A stretch of DNA of 64,000 nt from Macrothele yani (taxonomy: Eukaryota; Arthropoda; Arachnida; Araneae; Macrothelidae), in contig CM077027.1 in assembly GCA_039090855.1 (NCBI GenBank), forward strand, positions 103,582,424-103,646,423, given 5' to 3'. The notes beneath the pieces were generated by a model. That model was not told the origin of the DNA. It did no database searches and worked only from the letters and a program-made list of their open reading frames with translations. Below, in pieces: positions 57,301-64,000 of the stretch. The stretch's first letter is position 1. Every line of letters begins with the position of its first letter. The position numbers were made by a program, and so were the translations under genes.

Positions 57301-57740
57301 TTTAGTCTAACTGTGTTCGTATATAGCTTAATATTTAGAGAAATTAATTAAAAAAATTAAGGAAATGAGGGAAAATATTGTAATAATAAAAATAAAATCC
57401 ACATGTGGACTTCAATCTGAAATTTCTACCATCATTTAATAAAACATTAAACAGTCCTCGCCTAAGAGGCAATTTTTCAAGCACTGACAACTCGGACTAC
57501 TTCTGCAATAAAAACCTAATTCCACAGAGTAGAGATGTTTGCACTGCAATACATCATCATATTTGGGAAGTTGGCATTCAGCTTCATTTCAGTCTTCTGG
57601 ATGCCAACATACGGTGTATGATAAGTCAGGTGATACGACTCTCCGAATTGTTAACAGTTTGAAAAACGGGCTGTTAATGTCACTGCTCGCCAGGGGGCGT
57701 TCAGGAGTTGCGGGCCGATCGTTTATGCTAACCATCATAG
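57301..57740. other. Unassigned DNA
   Basis: No gene or repeat is recognised; the short open frame 57405-57662 has no known domain. Confidence 0.5.
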
Positions 57741-57744
57741 GTTC

Positions 57745-57924
57745 TATAACGAAGTAAATTTCTCCGTCGATTTTATCCGCGCCAGGGTTCGAACCCGGGT
57801 CCACTCATTCCGGAATAAGTTGCTCTACCAATTGAGCTACGCGGACATTTCATTCTGATTCCTATCTGCCTTTATGTCGTGTGCGTCCTTCTGGCAGGTA
57901 CGTCACATCTCCTGGAACGTTACA
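57745..57924 (-). mobile_element. Solo LTR of tRNA-LTR miniature element, 4 bp target duplication
   Basis: In reverse complement this 180 bp unit starts TGTAACG and ends TTCGTTATA, as do the two LTRs at 57994-58479. GTTC flanks it at 57741-57744 and 57925-57928. The length equals that of the paired LTRs, and divergence is higher (about 10% by eye). A solo LTR arises by recombination between the two LTRs of one element. Confidence 0.85.
57774..57846 (-). other. tRNA-like unit within the solo LTR
   Basis: Folds as a cloverleaf: acceptor GTCCGCG/CGCGGAT, D arm GCTC/GAGC around AATTGGTA, anticodon stem ACTTA/TGAGT, T arm CCGGG/CCTGG with TTCGAAC. The A box TAGCTCAATTGG and B box GGTTCGAACCC match consensus. 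The anticodon loop TTCCGGAA has eight bases instead of seven, so this is not expected to be a working tRNA gene. Confidence 0.75.
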
Positions 57925-57993
57925 GTTCGTATGGTGTTTATGATTTCATCAGCGCTAAATCGGTATTTATCTTGAATATTTTTTTATTTATTA

Positions 57994-58173
57994 TGTAACG
58001 TACCAGGAGATGTGACGTACCTGCCAGAAGGACGCACACGACATAAAGGCAGATAGGAATCAGAACAAAATGTCCGCGTAGCTCAACTGGTAGAGTGACT
58101 TATTCCGGAATGAGGGGATCCGGGTTCGAATCTTGGCGTGGACAGAAATGACGGAGAAATTAACTTCGTTATA
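57994..58173 (+). repeat. 5' LTR of the miniature element
   Basis: Starts TGTAACGTACCAGGAGATG and ends AACTTCGTTATA, so the ends are TG...TA in place of the common TG...CA. About 78 bp lie before the tRNA-like unit and 29 bp after it. Confidence 0.85.
58072..58144 (+). promoter_or_regulatory. tRNA-like unit (RNA polymerase III A and B boxes) in 5' LTR
   Basis: Acceptor GTCCGCG/CGTGGAC, D arm GCTC/GAGT, A box TAGCTCAACTGG, B box GGTTCGAATC, eight-base anticodon loop TTCCGGAA with CCG in the anticodon place. If active, transcription would begin close to the start of the unit and read into the interior. Confidence 0.7.
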
Positions 58174-58174
58174 A

Positions 58175-58186
58175 TGGCGCCCGAAC
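58175..58186 (+). promoter_or_regulatory. Primer-binding site, tRNA-Lys type
   Basis: TGGCGCCCGAAC one base after the 5' LTR is complementary to the last 12 bases (with CCA) of animal tRNA-Lys(TTT). The match ends there; the next bases differ from the usual AGGGAC. Confidence 0.8.
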
Positions 58187-58211
58187 TATCCGGATGACCC
58201 GACCGTTCACA

Positions 58212-58250
58212 ATCTCGCAATGGTGTGATGTTATTTCCACACCGCGAGAT
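58212..58250 (+). promoter_or_regulatory. Strong stem-loop in the miniature element interior
   Basis: ATCTCGC (58212-58218) and GGTGTG (58222-58227) pair with CACACC (58238-58243) and GCGAGAT (58244-58250), giving 13 pairs with a 3-base bulge and a 10-base loop. Its place just downstream of the primer-binding site is where packaging or dimer signals occur in LTR elements; that role is an inference. Confidence 0.6.
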
Positions 58251-58284
58251 AGGAAAAATAAGAGCAGCACTTCGAAAAAAAAAA

Positions 58285-58299
58285 ATAAGGGGGAGATGA
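58285..58299 (+). promoter_or_regulatory. Polypurine tract
   Basis: The run ATAAGGGGGAGATGA lies directly before the 3' LTR, after an A-run. This is the expected position for priming of plus-strand synthesis. Confidence 0.75.
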
Positions 58300-58479
58300 T
58301 GTAACGTACCAGGAGATGTGACGTACCTGCCAGAAGGACGCACACGACATAAAGGCAGATAGGAATCAGAACAAAATGTCCGCGTAGCTCAACTGGTAGA
58401 GTGACTTATTCCGGAATGAGGGGATCCGGGTTCGAATCCTGGCGTGGACAGAAATGACGGAGAAATTAACTTCGTTATA
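58300..58479 (+). repeat. 3' LTR of the miniature element (tRNA-like unit at 58378-58450)
   Basis: Identical to the 5' LTR except one base, where this copy keeps the paired C in the T arm (TTCGAATCCTGG). The tRNA-like unit here is therefore slightly closer to a cloverleaf. Confidence 0.85.
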
Positions 58480-58630
58480 ATTACTGTGTGCTATATTGTA
58501 TGGAGTTCCAGAAACGTTGAAGTTTCTGTACAGCAGATAAAGTACGTCAACTCTCCTTTTACTTAAGCAGGAGATAAATTTATAGTGCAGCTAAACGTCG
58601 GACTAGGATCTGTTCAATTCTGTTTTAGGT

Positions 58631-58752
58631 ATGGGGCGAAAGTGTTTTGTACCGAACTATCGGTCAGGTTATGTGACATGTAAAGAACGTGTATGAAATG
58701 ACCCAACAGATGAAAACCTGTTAGAAAAATGGCAGCAAGCATTAGGATGTAA
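58631..58752 (+). pseudogene. THAP-domain remnant
   Basis: MGRKCFVPNYRSGYVTCKE, one stop, and PTDENLLEKWQQALGC resemble the first half of a THAP domain (C..PN(C)..GY, then L..KW..A). The second cysteine is tyrosine and a stop interrupts it, so it is not functional. A P-type transposase relic or a pseudogene of a THAP gene are possible. Confidence 0.4.
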
Positions 58753-60202
58753 TACATTTTTCCACAGCTTATAATGTGATTAGCCTGCAACTTGTGAAAT
58801 CGCTTGTAACTAATACTTTGGTACTTTTTTACAGTTCTGTATTTTATATGTCTGAATTATTTGGTATTCTCTTTGATGTGTAACAATGCACCCCTTTCCC
58901 CCACTTTTTTTTTTTTTTTTTTTTTTTGTCTTCCCATTAGACAAGTCTTTCTTTTTTTCTTGTTTTATTCATTAGTATGATTGGGTACAAAAATAAAACA
59001 ATTGTGTAAGATATATTGTTTATTAGTAAATGAAAACACCATTAGTGAATTATGGAGTGGAAGATTAATCAAATTATTTTTTGCGAAAAATTGAGTAAGT
59101 TTCAAAAACAACAGTTTCCGTTATCGATTTTCCAATGACTTCAGCAAGAACACAAAACTTATAGAAAAACTAATATTTCATGTTAACATTGCTCCTCTGA
59201 ATGTATAGTACCATCGCATTTTACAAGAAGTACAATTTTTTTGACGATAAAGGGTCTATTGAATATTGCCTCAATAAAAAAAACAGCATCGTCTGTTCAG
59301 AAATCTTCACTCACTCTGTGGCGATATATATATTGCTTATTTAATGAATTCCCACGTGATAGGCACAAAACTGCATGTTTGCGAAGCGTTCCAGGTTGGG
59401 TTTTTTTAATTCCAAGCAAAATAGCATTCGCGTTTCTTCCTCTTCCTCTCATAAGAAAGCATAGGTTGTATCAAATCATCGGCCCACACGTTCTTTGCGG
59501 CATCTAGTGACAAGTGACATTAATGGGCGATTTTTGTTTCCAGAGTTGTATCACCTGACCGTGGTCTCGGTGTAGCTGACGGGACTTCCAATACAAGAAA
59601 ATATTTGCTAGTGCTTCTATAAATATGTATTGCTGTTAATGCTTCCAATACAAGAAAATATTTGCTACCTAATTTGTAACAGTAGCAAATTATTAGAAAT
59701 TGTTCCCATAATAAGGTACTTTTTTCTGGTGGTGGTGGTTTACACTCTGTGACAAAAAAAAAAAAAAAAAAAAAAAAACCCATCGAGCCACCTCAAACTG
59801 GCCTGGCATCCAAACGGTTAGTTAGCTTTTGTTATTTTTTACTACTATTTGCAAATCTAAATAATCTAAAGTGGTGAAATCAAATGGCATGGGGATGACT
59901 TACACCATACGTTTTCAGGTAACACTGTAATGATTCCTTAATAATCAGAAACACTCTTGAAGTAAGGCGAGGACATTTTTACCACCCCTAATGTCTTGGG
60001 GGGATTTTCTCCAGCACAACCTTACCGTACTAGCATCCTCAACATTTAACATCATCTCATGGTGAAACAATCCGTGGTCCATTACTTAATTAAAGCAAAG
60101 GTATAACATTTTTAATCATTTGTATGTGTAGATTTCTTGAAATTTGCATTTGCGATATAAAAGCATAAAAAACTTTTGTACTCTATTTAAAATTTTTATA
60201 TA
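58753..60202. other. Unassigned DNA
   Basis: No gene is recognised. Poly(T) at about 58907-58927, poly(A) at about 59754-59778, and a 30 bp near-repeat of CTTCCAATACAAGAAAATATTTGC at about 59585 and 59641 are present. Confidence 0.5.
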
Positions 60203-61418
60203 CACTGAAGAGCAATTGAATTAGAGACAGCTGGCGTTATGCAAATGTGGCGCTGTGGGCGGCCATATAAACGGAAACGACAGACGTATGCAGCGATCCG
60301 ACAATATAAAGAGTGATGCAACGGGAATCAGTAAGAGTCGGACGCAGTATGGGTAAGACGAAGGATCTAAGCGCATTTGATCGTGGGCAAATTGTCGGGG
60401 CCCGACGAGTGGGTCACTCCATCTCGGAAGTCTTGCAGCCCCTGGGATTTTCACGAGCCAGTGTGTCACGGGTGCACCGTGAGTACATCGAATCCGGTAA
60501 AACCATCCCTGTAAGGGACAACTGCCGTGGACAACAGCGTGTGGATGAGTGGGGTCATCGTCGGCTAGCTCGCATTGTAACAGCGGATAGACGGGCCACA
60601 GTGCAAGAAATCACTCGACAATTTAACGTGGTACACAAAAACGTGTAAGCAGCCACACCATCCAGAACCATCTCCTCGCTGTGGGGTGCAGAAGCCATCG
60701 TCCCACGAGGGTACCGCTGCTGACCGCACATCACAGGGTGCAAAGATTAGCATGGGCGCGGGAACATCGCCACTTGAGCCTAGACATGTGGGAAAATGTT
60801 GCCTGGAGTCATGAGTCGAGATTAACGTTGGTACATGCGGATGGCAGGATACGAGTACCGCGTAAACCACATGAAGCGATGGATCCTTCTTGCCAGCAGG
60901 GTACTCTTTAAGCAGGTGGGGGTGACATTTTCGTCTGGGGACTGTTTGCGCTGACTGAAATGGGGCCCCTGGCACGTGTGGCATCGTCTCTCACAGGTTA
61001 ACGTTACCGGGATATCCTGGACGACCATTTGCTCCCGTTTGTGCGTCTTCAACATCCCACTAGGGACCTCACCCTGCAACAAGACAATGCACCGTGCCAT
61101 CGCTCCTGAATTGTATCCGAATGGTTGGATGAACACTCCACCGACGTGACCTCTCTTCCTTGGCCATCTAGGTCACCTGACCTCAGTCCCATCGAGCACA
61201 TCTGGGATGCCATCGAGAGAGATGTTCGAGGCTCTGACCCCCTCCATCAAATCTTCGTGAACTGTGGGAGTTTGTTCGGGGTCGTGGATCCGTATGGCTT
61301 CCCAACGCTTCCGGTGTCTTGTCGAGTCCATGCCGAGACGAATCGCCGCCGTCATCAGGACGAAAGGTGGTGCTACACGTTATTAGACAGGTATCTCTAA
61401 TTCAATTGCTCTTCAGTG
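60203..61418 (+). mobile_element. Tc1/mariner element, family Tc1-C
   Basis: Terminal repeats of about 25 bp (CACTGAAGAGCAATTGAATT... and ...AATTCAATTGCTCTTCAGTG) enclose 1216 bp with TA on each side (60201-60202 and 61419-61420). An RTE fragment is inserted at its right end. Confidence 0.95.
60349..61386 (+). pseudogene. Tc1-C transposase, frameshifted
   Basis: MGKTKDLSAFDRGQIVGARR starts a helix-turn-helix; GHRRLARIVTADRRATVQEI follows, then a stop after HKNV. WSHESRLT (the first catalytic position has H for D), QQDNAPCHRS with a stop, SPDLSPIEHIWD and a C-terminus SMPRRIAAVIRTKGGATRY. By my count 36 residues separate the second D and the E. Confidence 0.88.
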
Positions 61419-61420
61419 TA

Positions 61421-61602
61421 TCATCATCATCATTGTCAACCATTATCAATCCACTGCTGGACGAAGGTCTCCCCAAGTTTCCTCCACAACGGTCTGTCTT
61501 GTGCCAGTCTCCTCCATGTCACTCCCGCATATTTACGAATTTCATCCACCCATCTCCCATGTGGTCTTTTTCTGGGTCTTTTCCTGTCCCTTGGAATCCA
61601 AT
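61421..61602 (-). pseudogene. RTE 3'-end fragment with 12 bp target duplication
   Basis: Reverse complement of the last 180 bp of the RTE at 14150-17289, including GQTFVQQWID-type coding sequence and the CATCATCATCAT tail. TCTTCAGTGTAT occurs on both sides (61410-61421 and about 61603-61614). Part of that target is the end of the Tc1-C terminal repeat, so the RTE came later. Confidence 0.9.
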
Positions 61603-61639
61603 CTTCAGTGTATATAAATACAAATATAAATAACAGAAT

Positions 61640-62735
61640 TGTGATTACGTGTATTTAATCAGTCAAGAAGTTTTAGCCCCTCGAAATTTGTAATTGCCCC
61701 CTCCCTACCTGGATAAAGCTGTCTGAATGCAACACTGACCAGACCCTCTACTTTCTGTGGTCACCTTCACTGAACATCCCTCGCGAGGGTCGTCTTCCAA
61801 CGAGTCTTTTTCGCGTTTAAAGTGAGCAGCCCATCTTTTGACTGTGGTATATGAAGTTACGCCACGACGTACACACGAACCATCCGTTCACGAATATTGT
61901 CTGGCGCTTCACCTTCCTTCGTCAAAAATTCAATCACCGCTTGGTTCGCAATTTCATCTACGGCTCATCTATTGTCACCTTACAGACTTCAATGGACCCT
62001 GACGCCGTCTCAAATGGTGACACAACGACGTGGCGTAGCTGTTACTATTATATAAATGAGGATCGATGCAATACTTGCGTCAGCTACCAACCATTACTTT
62101 CAAGGTCAGACTTAAAAATATTGAACGGCCTTCGTATATACACACATGCTAATACGGTATAGTACAATATCTTAAATTTAGCTCTTGTCTTTTCTTTATA
62201 GATCGAATCACACGTCCCGTTCCTTTGCGTCTTTGAACAAACTTGTAAAGTGGTGCAAAGCATATAAAAATGGGATCTTAAAGACTGCGAAAGTGTCATC
62301 TGGTCTGATTAATCGTGCTTTTCATTGTTTTCCACCAAAAGTAAAGTGTATGTCCGGCGAAATCCTGCAGAAACGTACCACTTCGACTGTTTGGTTCCGA
62401 TTGTAAGCATATAGATGGATCTCTGATATCATGACATTCCTTAGGGCGATTGGTTATTTTGCAGGTCATGCCACATCAGCAATGTAGGAACCCATTCTTG
62501 GAGACCACCTGCACCGGGTGTTACAGGCATTGTACCCTAACGACCGTCCCATGTTTCAAGCAGCAATGCACTCATGCAATGTGCGAAACGTGGCAATGTA
62601 TGATTTGTACAGCATGAGGATGAGATTCAGCAGCCAGGGACGCTCAAAAGGGAATTCAACGGATGCGAAGTACCCGAGAACCAGGTTCCGGGGGCGGCCG
62701 GACGTCTCAATCAGATTTCACGGTTCATAAATTTA
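61640..62735. pseudogene. Weak transposase-like fragments, otherwise unassigned
   Basis: On the minus strand around 61740-62010, FLTKEGEAPDNIRERMV and VKRWAAHFK-like sequence resembles the N-terminal DNA-binding region of mariner-type transposases. Between 62200 and 62735 I see no recognisable element. Confidence 0.4.
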
Positions 62736-64000
62736 CAGTCGTGGTCAAAAGTCCTGCACCAGTAGACCGAAAGTCAGTTTTTGATGTTTGAAGTCAACTT
62801 ATACAGTGTAACAGTAAAGTCAGGAATACACATCATACACCATTTTAAAGGACATTTTATGCTGAATTCAGATATTTTTACAGAATTTTATACTGCCGCA
62901 CAATTGCTAAGGACGGGTGACAATAGCAACGATAGCAACCATAAAATGGAAGGCAGGAAAATGTGGAAATTAGCATAAGTGCGGGATACAGTAAGACGTG
63001 TTGTGCGTATGCAAATTTTGGATTGCCGAACTTGTTCGTGACGTCATAGCGCTGGTAAGAGATATAAAGTATTTGACGCGTATTGACCGTTGCTGTTCAA
63101 ACGCATAGTTGAAAGGGAAAGAATCAATTGACGAACTTGCAATTTTCAGTATGTCTTCCCGACATCACCTAGATGATTTTACGCGTGGCCGTATTATTGG
63201 CAAGATTGAAGAAGGGCGAAAAATAACAGATGTTGCCAGGGAGTTCGACGTCAGCCACAGTGTTGTTTCAAGGCTTTGGAAATCATTTCAAACAAATGGA
63301 GAGTGTAGCAAACGTCACGGGGGAGGCCGTGTTCGTAGTACGACACCTGCAGAAGATCGGTACATAGTGCTATTAACAAAAAGACACCGGCGCAGCACAG
63401 CTAGTGAGGTAGCAAATCAGTTTATGGCTGCTACTGGCAAGCGGATCTCCCGAAAAACTGTCGCCAGACGTTTGCATGAAGGAGGACTATACGCCCGCCG
63501 TCCTGTTGTGTGCATCCCATTGTCCAGACGTCACCGTACCACCCGTTTGCATTGGTGCCATCAACATCGCAATTGGACTGATAACGACTGGTCTTCTGTC
63601 CTCTTCTCAGATGAGAGTAGATACAGTCTATCGTCTGATTGTCGACGACAACTGATCTGGCGTGATAGTGGTACTGCATATTGTCCAGCAAACATACAGG
63701 AAAGGGATCGATATCTGACATGTAGTGTCATGGTATGGGCTGGCATCATGATCAATAGCCGTACGTCCCTCTATGTGCTTCCAACTGGGACTATGACTGG
63801 CCAACGATACATTAATGATGTTCTGCTACCTCATGTTCGCATGTTCCGTGATGCTGTCGGTGATAGATTCATTTTCATGGACGACAACGCAACATGTCAT
63901 CGAACAGTCGCTGTCCAGGAGTGTCTTGAGAGCGAGGATATTCAACGCCTCCTATGGCCAGCACGTTCTCCATATCTGAATCCCATTGAAAATGTGTGGG
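62736..64000 (+). mobile_element. Tc1/mariner element, family Tc1-D, cut by the window edge
   Basis: Starts CAGTCGTGGTCAAAAGTCC after TA at 62734-62735. About 415 bp of leader precede the transposase. The right terminal repeat is outside the window. Confidence 0.8.
63151..64000 (+). CDS. Tc1-D transposase, fully open, 3' end beyond window
   Basis: An open frame of 283 codons with no stop runs from MSSRHHLDDFTRGRIIGKI to the window edge. It has a helix-turn-helix (about residues 8-55), a basic GGGRVRS linker like the GRPR motif, a second helix-turn-helix (about 70-115), and the catalytic triad D154 (LFSDESRY), D245 (FMDDNATCH) and E280 (NPIENVW), spaced D-90-D-34-E, the canonical DD34E. It is the only transposase here without a visible lesion. 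About 50-60 residues are expected beyond the edge. Confidence 0.92.
   Translation, partial: MSSRHHLDDFTRGRIIGKIEEGRKITDVAREFDVSHSVVSRLWKSFQTNGECSKRHGGGRVRSTTPAEDRYIVLLTKRHRRSTASEVANQFMAATGKRISRKTVARRLHEGGLYARRPVVCIPLSRRHRTTRLHWCHQHRNWTDNDWSSVLFSDESRYSLSSDCRRQLIWRDSGTAYCPANIQERDRYLTCSVMVWAGIMINSRTSLYVLPTGTMTGQRYINDVLLPHVRMFRDAVGDRFIFMDDNATCHRTVAVQECLESEDIQRLLWPARSPYLNPIENVW

Larger units (their letters stand above)
57994..58479 (+). mobile_element. Miniature LTR retrotransposon (TRIM) with tRNA-like LTRs
   Basis: The 486 bp element has LTRs at 57994-58173 and 58300-58479, both 180 bp and differing at one base (58134 T against C in the B-box region). ATTA flanks it at 57990-57993 and 58480-58483. 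A primer-binding site follows the 5' LTR and a purine tract precedes the 3' LTR. The 126 bp interior has no coding capacity, so proteins must come from another LTR element. Near identity of the LTRs implies recent insertion. Confidence 0.88.

Noticed and set aside
58072..58450. Two adjacent tRNA genes
   Set aside because: The cloverleaf lies inside LTRs, has an eight-base anticodon loop and occurs with LTR boundaries and target duplications; a working tRNA gene is unlikely.

Overview
This window is repeat-dense eukaryotic (invertebrate) DNA. I found no intact host gene. I see spliceless, AT-rich DNA with (TA)n microsatellites, poly(A)-tailed SINEs, RTE-type LINEs, a Naiad/Penelope-like retroelement and many Tc1/mariner copies. 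Closely similar Tc1 transposases, ZBED-type hAT elements and Naiads are known to me to be abundant in chelicerate arthropods (spiders, scorpions, horseshoe crabs), so a chelicerate is my best guess, at low confidence. All family labels such as Tc1-A or SINE-A are local to this annotation.

Layout. 1-1442 is one copy of a duplicated block (5'-truncated RTE fused to a SINE); its second copy lies at about 12815-17378 and carries an extra 3.1 kb RTE LINE. 3851-6689 holds two Tc1 elements of different families inserted back to back. 7.6-11.2 kb is mostly unassigned AT-rich DNA. 11250-20242 is an old mariner-like transposon split by an 8.25 kb insertion that has a 13 bp target-site duplication, inverted ends, a hammerhead-ribozyme-like motif and long inverted repeats, which I read as a Penelope-like complex. 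21.6-23.5 kb contains nested SINEs and a Tc1 remnant. 23.5-25.0 kb is tandem repeats. 25101-26528 is a second Tc1-A. 27.3-30.5 kb has a tandem duplication, SINEs and two foldback elements. 31431-32854 is a nearly intact Tc1-B and 32897-36031 a decayed RTE. 36076-39625 is a Naiad retroelement (GIY-YIG remnant, CxC linker, reverse transcriptase) with inverted arms, between two (TA)n tracts. 42.2-43.9 kb is a minisatellite. 44-49.7 kb has SINEs, a giant tRNA-Thr-derived palindrome and a THAP-domain exon broken by two SINEs. 50493-55062 is a DD36E-type Tc1 split by a complete but decayed hAT element. 55-57.3 kb holds mariner remnants. 57745-58479 holds a solo LTR and a complete miniature LTR element. 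60203-61603 is another Tc1 with an RTE fragment inserted at its end, and 62736 to the right edge is a Tc1 whose transposase frame is fully open.

The most interesting item is at 57994-58479. It is a 486 bp LTR element with 180 bp LTRs differing at one position, a 4 bp target-site duplication, a tRNA-Lys-type primer-binding site, a polypurine tract and no coding capacity. Each LTR contains a tRNA-like unit with good A and B boxes. A solo LTR of the same length, with its own 4 bp target-site duplication, lies 70 bp away in the opposite orientation. This looks like a terminal-repeat retrotransposon in miniature with an RNA polymerase III promoter inside its LTR, analogous in concept to the plant Cassandra elements that carry 5S RNA. 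I do not know of a described animal family of this kind, but could not search.
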